DNA of 12,597 nt, from positions 1-12,597 of the forward strand of contig CAMYJN010000018.1 in assembly GCA_947258625.1 (NCBI GenBank), given 5' to 3'. The translations under genes and the position numbers were made by a program. The notes below the pieces were generated by a model that was not told the origin of the DNA, did no database searches, and saw only the letters and a list, made by a program, of their open reading frames with translations. Shown one piece after another: positions 1-5,833 of this stretch (position 1 is the stretch's first letter; each line of letters begins with the position of its first letter). This DNA is from an uncultured Polyangiaceae bacterium. GTDB taxonomy: Bacteria > Myxococcota_A > Polyangia > Polyangiales > Houyiibacteriaceae.

Positions 1-432
1 GAGGGCCGGGAGCTCTACGTTTCGGTCCTCGGAAACCATCGCTTACAGGTGCTTCCAACCTGGGAAATCTTCCTGGACAAGCTTCCCGATGACGCGCCCA
101 AGATCGCCACTCGGAAGGTCAAGTGGAACCTGGAGTACCAGCAGAAGTACGGTGTACGCATCGGGCGAGCAAAAGGACTTTCCGAGGAGATGGAACGCCG
201 AATCGCGCGGCTGTCCCGCCGCATTTGCCGGCGACTCGGCACCGACGGATGCGTTCGGATCGACTTTCGGCTCGACGAGTCGGGTGGGTTGTACTTCTTG
301 GAAGCCAACCCCAACCCCGACATCGGCGAATTCGAGGAGTTTGCGGGCGCGGCCAAGGCCGCCGGGATGACCTACCCGAATCTCCTACAGAAGATTGTCA
401 ACCTGGGGATCCGCCGCGCCGAACGCGGGTGA
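1..432 (+). CDS. ATP-grasp (D-Ala-D-Ala ligase-like) protein, C-terminal part only
   Basis: The frame is open from the first base of the window and ends at TGA 430-432, so only the last 143 residues are present. They look like the C-terminal half of an ATP-grasp domain. A segment resembling EGRELYVSVLGN opens the fragment, and the metal-binding strand pair follows: RIDFR with Asp88 of the fragment, then LEANPNPDI with Glu101 and Asn103. In D-Ala-D-Ala ligases these Asp, Glu and Asn residues hold the two Mg ions of ATP. The ligand-binding N-terminus lies off the window, so I cannot say whether it is a true cell-wall ligase or one of the many ATP-grasp peptide or amino-acid ligases. The unusually short tail (NLGIRRAERG) fits the latter as well. 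It converges on the next gene with 21 bases between the stops. Confidence 0.8.
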   Translation, partial: EGRELYVSVLGNHRLQVLPTWEIFLDKLPDDAPKIATRKVKWNLEYQQKYGVRIGRAKGLSEEMERRIARLSRRICRRLGTDGCVRIDFRLDESGGLYFLEANPNPDIGEFEEFAGAAKAAGMTYPNLLQKIVNLGIRRAERG

Positions 433-453
433 CCACCTTACGTGAGTTGCCCG

Positions 454-942
454 CTACTGCGGATACATCTCGTGCAGATACGAGCGGAAGCAGTCGGCCT
501 CCGCGCTGCTCCAGTAAAGCCCGACCGGCATGCGGACGCCGCCAACCGGCTGGGTCGTGACCTCGGCCAGCACCTGGCTGCAATCGGGATCGACGTCGTC
601 GACGAGGAAGTAAGGGCTCTCGTCCGCGAAGGTAGTCAACGCAGACAGCGCGCCCTCGACCGACCCAGACAGGTCCATGGACCAGGTTGTAGCGGCCGAA
701 GAACCGCCCCCGTGACAGGTCGAACCTGCGCAAGCCTCGAGCTTCGCGCGAAGCGCGGAGTCGTCCTGCAGGGAATAGCCCGTCAGATCACAGGATGGTC
801 CAGCGACTAGCGGATTGTCGCAGTACGTCAGATTCGAACCAGTGAAAGCCGGCCCCGTATCGCCCTCTCCGCAGGCCGCGAGCATTGAGCCACAGGCCAC
901 CAGCACCATGAATCGCACCAAATTCGTCCGTCTGTAAGGCAT
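454..942 (-). CDS. Small lipoprotein with CX4CH haem-like motif
   Basis: 162 residues from ATG at 942-940. An in-frame GTG four codons upstream (952-954) overlaps the AGGAG ribosome-binding site at about 954-958, so the ATG is preferred. The N-terminus is a type II signal peptide with lipobox LAAC (Cys24), which predicts a membrane-anchored envelope lipoprotein. A CX4CH motif (Cys71, Cys76, His77) and a late Met-Pro (Met138, in GGVRMPVG) resemble the haem-binding and Met axial-ligand pattern of class I c-type cytochromes. CX4CH is a known variant, for example in cytochrome c3. Four more Cys (41, 51, 121, 151) could make disulfides instead. It is transcribed away from the c-haem lipoprotein at 1184, which suggests a shared regulatory region and perhaps a shared electron-transfer role. 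Haem binding is an inference; a disulfide-rich protein is the alternative. Confidence 0.65.
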   Translation of the reverse strand: MPYRRTNLVRFMVLVACGSMLAACGEGDTGPAFTGSNLTYCDNPLVAGPSCDLTGYSLQDDSALRAKLEACAGSTCHGGGSSAATTWSMDLSGSVEGALSALTTFADESPYFLVDDVDPDCSQVLAEVTTQPVGGVRMPVGLYWSSAEADCFRSYLHEMYPQ

Positions 943-961
943 TTTTTCTATCACTCCTAAT

Positions 962-1025
962 AAAAAATTCTGCTGAGGCTCTAATGATGGAGGAAAAAAT
1001 TCACTTCTCCAAAGGAAAAATTCAC
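962..1025. repeat. Three phased A-tract repeats in a divergent promoter region
   Basis: The 241-base divergent region (943-1183) is visibly more AT-rich than its surroundings. It carries three copies of A5-6TTC: 962-970, 994-1002 and 1016-1023. The last two extend to GGAAAAA(A)TTCAC (992-1004 and 1014-1025). The TTC positions are 32 and 21 bases apart, close to three and two helical turns, so all three A-tracts face the same side of the helix. Such phasing bends DNA and can also mark a cooperative operator. A TTGACT at 1110-1115 could be a -35 box for the rightward gene, but I see no convincing -10 box 16-18 bases on. No small gene is visible here. Confidence 0.4.
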
Positions 1026-1183
1026 CCCTGCTTTCTTCTTTGATCTTCGCAAACTACAGAGAAGATGCAAGCCCGATCGCGAATTAATTTGACCCTTAAG
1101 GTGCATAAATTGACTGTATTCCATTGTATTACAGTTTGAATTTAGTCCTGCAGGGTGCTTTCTAGCGTGTTAGGCTGACGTTT

Positions 1184-3400
1184 GTGCAGATGAGTCAGAC
1201 TTGCATCCACGGCAGCCTTAAGGGCGGATTGGCAATCCTGTTGCTCGGTTCGGTGCTCACCGTATCGGGCTGTAAGGAAGATCCCACCCTCTTTGGGGGC
1301 TGCTCAACCCAGGACATCAACGCCTGCCCGCGATCGGACGGCTTTGCCAACCCATACGAAGCACAGCTCGAGCTATTGAGTTGGACGGAGACACTTCGTA
1401 AGGCGAGCCTCGAGCTCACGGGCAAGCTTCCCAACGAGTCGCAGCGAGCGGTCGCAGAAGTTCACGGCCAGCTCGGGCTCGAAGCGTCGCTCGCGGAGAT
1501 GATGCGCGACCCTCGTTTCTCCCAGCGCATGATCGAGCTCTACAACGATCATTTTCTGACCGACAAATACCTCGGCCGGGAAAACGCCATCGAGCTGCTC
1601 GACGAAGAGGAGTGGCCGAACCTTCGATGGTTCGAGAGCAGATTTCCGGGCGATGACGACACCGCGTTGATGACCAACGACTCGTTGGCGCGCGAACCGC
1701 TCGAGCTGATCGCTCATGTCATTCGGTCTGAGCGTCCGTTCACCGAGATTCTGACTGCGGACTACACGATGGCGAACACCTACTCGGCGTTCTCGATGAT
1801 CGGACTTCCCGACATCCCGGTCGGGCTCGGCGACAATCCGGAAGGCTTCCAGGAGATTTACGTCCCAGGCATTCCTCATGCCGGCATTCTCACGTCAGCG
1901 ATGTTCCTCAACCGCTTTCCGACGAGCGACACAAACATCAACCGACACCGTTCGCGCATGGCGTATTATTTCTTCCTCGACATCGACATCAATCAGTTCG
2001 GAGATCGCCCGGTCGATGCGAGCAGCGACTTCGGCGAGAACCCGACGCTGAACAACCCCGACTGCACGGTCTGTCACACGACGATGGACCCGGTCGCCGG
2101 CCTTTTCATGAATTGGAATGAGAACGGCGAGTACAGCGGCGAGGGCGAATGGTTTGGGCCCGACTACATCTTGCCCCCGGGCTTCAACGGCGAAGCTCTG
2201 CCGGACCAAGATCGGAGAAACGCGCTCCAATGGTTCGCCCAGCGAGTCGCGCAGAATCCGAGGTTCGCGCAGGCCACCGTGAAGGCGGTCTTCCAAGGGC
2301 TGACCGGCCAAGAGATTCTCGACGTCACGATCCCGGCTCCGCCTGATATGGGCGGCATGGGTGGAAGCGATGGCGCAGGCGGTGCTGGCGGTGACCCTGG
2401 TGTCGGTGGCATGGGCGGTGACCCCGGTGTCGGCGGCATGGGCGGCGACCCTGGCGTCGGCGGCATGGGCGGTGACCCTGGTGTCGGTGGCATGGGCGGC
2501 GACCCTGGCGTTGGCGGCATGGGCGGCGTCGGTGGATCGACTCCGCCTCCACCTCCTCCGCCACTCCCGGATGACAATCCAAACATCGACCCGACCGTCG
2601 ATCCGGCGCTCCAGCGCGCCTACAACGTGCAGCAGCAGGTCTTGCGCACGATTCAGCAGCGCTTCATCGACAGCGGATACAACTTCAAGGTCCTGGTACG
2701 CGAAATCATCCTGAGCCCTTACTTCCGCGCCAAAAACGCAAGCCCGCTCACCAGCGACCTCGAAAAGGAGCTTTCGACCTTTGGCACGGCTCGACTGCTG
2801 ACGCCCGAGCTTCTGTCTCGCAAGATCGAGGCGACCACCGGTGTTCGTTGGCGATCGAATCCCAACCGGTCCGACTACCTGCTCGACCAATACCGCATCT
2901 TCTATGGAGGCATCGATTCCGATCTGGTGACTCAACGCGTGACCGAGCCGAACGGCGTCATGGCGAGCCTCGCGCAGCGGATGGCCTACGAGGTGGCTTG
3001 CTCGGCAGTTCCCTACGACTTCTCGAAACCCGCGAGCCAGCGGCTCCTGTTCCCGGACATCGATCAGAACACGGCGCTGTCGGAAACCTCGGACCAGGTA
3101 CGGGAGGCGGTTCGCCATCTCCACGACAGGCTTCTCGGCGAGGATCTCGCCGGTGGCGACGAGGAAATCGCGGCGACGATGGTCGTTCTCATGGAGGCTT
3201 ACAACCTAGGCCGGCAAGGCCTGGCCGATGAGTCGGTGCCCGAACAGCTCGCTGGCCCGTGCCGCCTCAACAACGACCGCATAACTGGCGCGGACTTGCC
3301 GGATAGCCGCCGAATCAACCGGGACACGGAGTACACGATGCGCGCCTGGATGGCTGCGACGAGTTACCTCCTGTCCGACTACCGATACCTGTACGAGTGA
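1184..3400 (+). CDS. Secreted c-haem lipoprotein, DUF1549/DUF1588-like, with Gly-Asp-Pro repeat linker
   Basis: 738 residues from GTG 1184; ATG 1190 is an equally possible start and neither has a good ribosome-binding site. The signal peptide ends in lipobox VSGC (Cys30), so an envelope lipoprotein is predicted. Residues about 60-130 (LRKASLELTGKLPNE onward) resemble the N-terminus of DUF1549/DUF1592-type proteins. CTVCH at 294-298 followed by TTMDP is a c-haem motif in a DUF1588-like context (CxxCHxxMDPxG). Residues 403-447 are five perfect GDPGVGGMG units, followed by seven prolines (454-460), a flexible linker. After it, VREIILSPYFRA and RLLTPELLSRKI recall the C-terminal DUF1585/1595-like part of these proteins. 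In planctomycetes and myxobacteria such proteins are encoded beside DUF1501 proteins, as here. The biochemical function of the family is not known; redox chemistry on an extracellular substrate is inference. Confidence 0.8.
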   Translation: MQMSQTCIHGSLKGGLAILLLGSVLTVSGCKEDPTLFGGCSTQDINACPRSDGFANPYEAQLELLSWTETLRKASLELTGKLPNESQRAVAEVHGQLGLEASLAEMMRDPRFSQRMIELYNDHFLTDKYLGRENAIELLDEEEWPNLRWFESRFPGDDDTALMTNDSLAREPLELIAHVIRSERPFTEILTADYTMANTYSAFSMIGLPDIPVGLGDNPEGFQEIYVPGIPHAGILTSAMFLNRFPTSDTNINRHRSRMAYYFFLDIDINQFGDRPVDASSDFGENPTLNNPDCTVCHTTMDPVAGLFMNWNENGEYSGEGEWFGPDYILPPGFNGEALPDQDRRNALQWFAQRVAQNPRFAQATVKAVFQGLTGQEILDVTIPAPPDMGGMGGSDGAGGAGGDPGVGGMGGDPGVGGMGGDPGVGGMGGDPGVGGMGGDPGVGGMGGVGGSTPPPPPPPLPDDNPNIDPTVDPALQRAYNVQQQVLRTIQQRFIDSGYNFKVLVREIILSPYFRAKNASPLTSDLEKELSTFGTARLLTPELLSRKIEATTGVRWRSNPNRSDYLLDQYRIFYGGIDSDLVTQRVTEPNGVMASLAQRMAYEVACSAVPYDFSKPASQRLLFPDIDQNTALSETSDQVREAVRHLHDRLLGEDLAGGDEEIAATMVVLMEAYNLGRQGLADESVPEQLAGPCRLNNDRITGADLPDSRRINRDTEYTMRAWMAATSYLLSDYRYLYE
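2390..2524 (+). repeat. 27-bp tandem repeat, five units, in frame
   Basis: Five contiguous 27-base units (2390-2416, 2417-2443, 2444-2470, 2471-2497, 2498-2524) each encode exactly GDPGVGGMG. Units differ only at synonymous third positions. Unit 4 is identical to unit 1, and unit 5 differs from unit 3 by one base. Degenerate Gly-rich sequence flanks the array (from about 2348, and 2525-2536). The array joins the two halves of the c-haem lipoprotein and is a candidate site for in-frame length change by slippage or recombination. Confidence 0.95.
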
Positions 3401-3413
3401 GGGAGGACTAGCT

Positions 3414-4709
3414 GTGGATCGTCGTGACTTTATACGAATGGCAAGCTGGGCCGGGCTGACCTGTGTCCTGCCGGCAGCGATGGACCCTCTGCGCGCAAGC
3501 GCCCAACCGATCAGCGGGTCGGCCTACACAGGCACGTACTGGATCTTCATGCATGCAGGCGGCGGCTGGGACCCAACCCACCTCTGCGATCCAAAAGGTC
3601 GCGCCACCGAGAACGAGAACGACCCGATGGGTCGCTTCCTCAAGAGCGACATCCGGACGGCCGGCAACATCGAGTATGCGCCGCTCGGCGATGACGGAAC
3701 CGCACTCGATGCGTTCTTTCAAACCCACTACGAGCGCCTGCTGGTCATCAACGGGATGGACACGACGACCAACGGCCACGACCAGGGCACCCGCGGCACG
3801 TGGAGCGGCCGAACGGCCGAGGGCCATCCGCCGATTGGCGCGCTGATCGCGGCCACGCACGGCCCCAATCTCCCGATGCCGCTGATTGGTTACGGCGGTT
3901 ACCTCGACACGCAGGGCGTGACCAATGCGGTGCCGCTCGGTGACGGCGGTCTCCTGCACAACCTCGCGCACCCCTCTCGACCGGATCCGACGGGCTCGGA
4001 GGAAAACTACTTCGGCCATCCGGACGTTCCTGGAATCGTCCAGCGAGAGCAACAGCTTCGACTGCTCCGGCTTCAGGGTAAGCAACGGCTGCCGCGAATC
4101 TGGGATGGGCAGAACGAGCTCATGCTGGCTCGACTCGGCCAGGATGACCTCAAGCGAGTCTCCGAATCACTCCCGGACGACTTCTCGAACAATCAGCTCG
4201 AGCGCCAAATCCAGGTTGCACTGGCCGCGTATCAGGCGGGCCTTTCGGTCAGCGTCAGCGTCAGCCGCGGCGGCTTCGACACCCATGGCAACCACGACGG
4301 CAACCACCTGCCGCGACTCATCGATTTCGTCAACGGCGCCAACTTTGCGATGCAGGAAGCGGAGCGAATGGGCATCGCCGACAAGGTCGCGGTCGTGATG
4401 GGCTCGGACTTCGGTCGAACGCCGGGGTACAACAACGGCAACGGCAAAGACCATTGGCCGATCAGCAGCATGATGATGATGGGCCCCGGTATTCCAGGTA
4501 ACCGCGTCATCGGCGGAACCGACGATCGCCACGGTCTCCAGCTGATCGATCCGGTGACCTTGCTGCCGACCGGCGCGCCGGACACAGCCGAAGGCGCCAG
4601 GCTCTCGATCGCCCACGTACACCGCGCGTTGCGCAATCTGTCGGGCGTTCCCAACGACTTCAAAGCGGCGTTCCCGCTTGCGGGCGAAGACCTGCCGATC
4701 TTCGGCTAG
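3414..4709 (+). CDS. Tat-exported DUF1501 family protein
   Basis: 431 residues from GTG 3414, with a strong ribosome-binding site GGGAGG at 3401-3406, seven bases upstream. The N-terminus DRRDFIRMA is a twin-arginine motif, followed by a hydrophobic stretch and a likely cleavage after LRASA (residue 30), so the folded protein is exported by Tat. DUF1501 landmarks are present: GGWDPTHLCDP near residue 50, GGFDTHGNHD (Asp289, His291, His294, Asp295), and MGSDFGRTP (Asp332, Arg335) followed by GKDHWP (Asp346, His347). DUF1501 belongs to the alkaline phosphatase/sulfatase superfamily, and these Asp and His residues correspond to its metal-binding type of positions. The substrate is unknown. It starts 13 bases after the stop of the c-haem lipoprotein, so the two are almost certainly co-transcribed and probably work together. 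Tat export fits a protein that takes its metal in the cytoplasm. Confidence 0.88.
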   Translation: MDRRDFIRMASWAGLTCVLPAAMDPLRASAQPISGSAYTGTYWIFMHAGGGWDPTHLCDPKGRATENENDPMGRFLKSDIRTAGNIEYAPLGDDGTALDAFFQTHYERLLVINGMDTTTNGHDQGTRGTWSGRTAEGHPPIGALIAATHGPNLPMPLIGYGGYLDTQGVTNAVPLGDGGLLHNLAHPSRPDPTGSEENYFGHPDVPGIVQREQQLRLLRLQGKQRLPRIWDGQNELMLARLGQDDLKRVSESLPDDFSNNQLERQIQVALAAYQAGLSVSVSVSRGGFDTHGNHDGNHLPRLIDFVNGANFAMQEAERMGIADKVAVVMGSDFGRTPGYNNGNGKDHWPISSMMMMGPGIPGNRVIGGTDDRHGLQLIDPVTLLPTGAPDTAEGARLSIAHVHRALRNLSGVPNDFKAAFPLAGEDLPIFG

Positions 4710-4757
4710 GTCAGCGACCAGAGTACCAGCGAGTGCAACGACGTCGACCCTGAGTCG

Positions 4758-5657
4758 TCAGAACGCAGCGCCGCCTCCGATTCGCAGGCCCCAGACCTGA
4801 CGGTCGTCGAAGGAAAAACCGTACGGATTGTCGAGGTTGATGTTGAGGCGTATCGCGCCGAAGGCGTTGTCGTTTCCGAACCGCAAATACGGCTCGACCG
4901 CGAGCTGTGTGTTCGCCGGTCTGAATTTGGGGATCAGTACCAAGCTGAATCTCGAGCCGACGCGAAGCCAGTCTGTAGCCTGATAGCCCATCATGCCGAC
5001 CATCTGCATGATGAAGTCGGTCTTCGAGCTCCGATTACTTCTGTTGTCGATTTTTATCAAGGCGCCGGTGTCCACGTAGGCACCCCAGAGAAACCCGCTC
5101 GGCTTGCGTCGTTCGAACGCGATCGGGATGATGACGCTCACAGTATGAACATCCCAAATCCAGAAGTTGGTGTTGCCTCGAACGGCGGCCGCGAGCGTGT
5201 ACGCGGATTGCTGGACGTTCTGATCATTCAAGTCGCTGGTGATCGTTGCGACCGGAATCGTCACGCCGAGCCCGGCACGATACGAGAACTGATTTTTCTT
5301 GCCCTGATAGTGGAAGGCCACATACGGATTGCCAGAACGAAAAGCGTTCTGCGGATCGCCATCTTCAACATCGAGATTTACGTACGACATTCCCCAGAGG
5401 ACTTGCATGATGAAACTATACGCAAGCTGAAGCCTCATCTCGATGAGTGGGCTAACCACGATCGAGCGCTCGTCTCCCTCTAGCTTTCCGCCGAACACCG
5501 CGACCTCACCAAGGATATGAAACCGCTGGGTATGGGCTTTGTTTCCTTCGTCGAGGCTATAGGGCTCGTCCGGGAACGCGCGCGCCTGACCGGGCGCCAA
5601 CCAAAGCGCAGCAGCAACCAATAAACCAGCAACTCCCCAACCACGAAGCAAAGACAT
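4758..5657 (-). CDS. Predicted outer-membrane beta-barrel protein
   Basis: About 299 residues. Two adjacent ATGs occur (5658-5660 and 5655-5657). AGGGG at 5665-5669 is seven bases from the second and only four from the first, so the second is chosen. A Sec signal peptide (hydrophobic core GVAGLLVAAALWLAP, cleavage after GQARA) is followed by alternating polar/hydrophobic strands with many aromatic residues. The chain ends in Phe (LRIGGGAAF), a typical beta-barrel C-terminal signal. No enzymatic motif is visible. It could be a transporter-like or structural porin; I do not recognise a named family. It is convergent with the DUF1501 gene (48 bases between the stops, no clear terminator) and lies downstream of the arylsulfatase on the same strand, 176 bases apart. 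It seems to have its own promoter and leader. Confidence 0.72.
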   Translation of the reverse strand: MSLLRGWGVAGLLVAAALWLAPGQARAFPDEPYSLDEGNKAHTQRFHILGEVAVFGGKLEGDERSIVVSPLIEMRLQLAYSFIMQVLWGMSYVNLDVEDGDPQNAFRSGNPYVAFHYQGKKNQFSYRAGLGVTIPVATITSDLNDQNVQQSAYTLAAAVRGNTNFWIWDVHTVSVIIPIAFERRKPSGFLWGAYVDTGALIKIDNRSNRSSKTDFIMQMVGMMGYQATDWLRVGSRFSLVLIPKFRPANTQLAVEPYLRFGNDNAFGAIRLNINLDNPYGFSFDDRQVWGLRIGGGAAF

Positions 5658-5671
5658 CATTCATCCCCTAG

Positions 5672-5694
5672 GAAGAAAAGACCCCCTTTTCTTC
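5672..5694 (-). promoter_or_regulatory. Perfect 9-bp stem-loop in the leader of the beta-barrel gene
   Basis: GAAGAAAAG (5672-5680) and CTTTTCTTC (5686-5694) are perfect inverted repeats around a five-base loop. On the minus-strand transcript this hairpin lies just before the AGGGG ribosome-binding site (5665-5669). The loop reads GGGGU. It could stabilise the 5' end, modulate translation or be a protein-binding palindrome. Confidence 0.5.
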
Positions 5695-5702
5695 TTCACT
5701 TC

Positions 5703-5708
5703 ACTATA
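5703..5708 (-). promoter_or_regulatory. Possible -10 box (TATAGT) for the beta-barrel gene
   Basis: On the minus strand 5708-5703 reads TATAGT, five of six matches to the sigma-70 -10 box. A start point about seven bases on would place the 5672-5694 hairpin almost at the 5' end of the mRNA. No good -35 box is seen 17 bases upstream, so this is tentative. Confidence 0.35.
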
Positions 5709-5737
5709 GACAGCACGCGACGCTAGGGCTCGCATTC

Positions 5738-5796
5738 CGTCGCCAACGGAACCCCGCATTCGCCGGTGTTCGTTCGTTCAGGGTTGGACGGCGACG
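5738..5796. repeat. Imperfect inverted repeat after the arylsulfatase gene
   Basis: CGTCGCC (5738-5744) pairs with GGCGACG (5790-5796), and AACCC (5750-5754) with GGGTT (5781-5785), giving two stacked stems with a small internal loop and a 26-base apical loop. It lies just past the sulfatase stop on the minus-strand transcript. It may be the 3' end structure of that mRNA, but there is no U-run, so an intrinsic terminator is not supported. Confidence 0.35.
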
Positions 5797-5833
5797 TAGG
5801 ATCCGACGGTTCAAGAAGGGAGTTCTTTCGTGC

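Noticed and set aside
2390..2524. Regular 27-base repeats considered as a CRISPR-like array
   Set aside because: The units are directly adjacent with no spacers, and they keep one reading frame inside a gene.
2164..2586. Minus-strand frame rich in PPMPPTPGS repeats, like a proline-rich surface protein
   Set aside because: It is the exact antisense of the GDPGVGGMG repeat in the well-supported plus-strand lipoprotein, and its regular look comes entirely from that repeat.
1895..3124. Long minus-strand frame (about 409 codons)
   Set aside because: It is antisense to the c-haem lipoprotein, has no recognisable motif, and reads as an Arg/Ala-rich shadow typical of GC-rich DNA.
4248..4265. Three GTCAGC hexamers in the DUF1501 gene
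   Set aside because: Short, in frame (Val-Ser repeats) and compatible with chance codon choice; no separate function suggested.
4738..4758. Small inverted repeat ACGAC/GTCGT between the convergent DUF1501 and beta-barrel genes, considered as a terminator
   Set aside because: Only five base pairs with an 11-base loop and no T-run on either strand.
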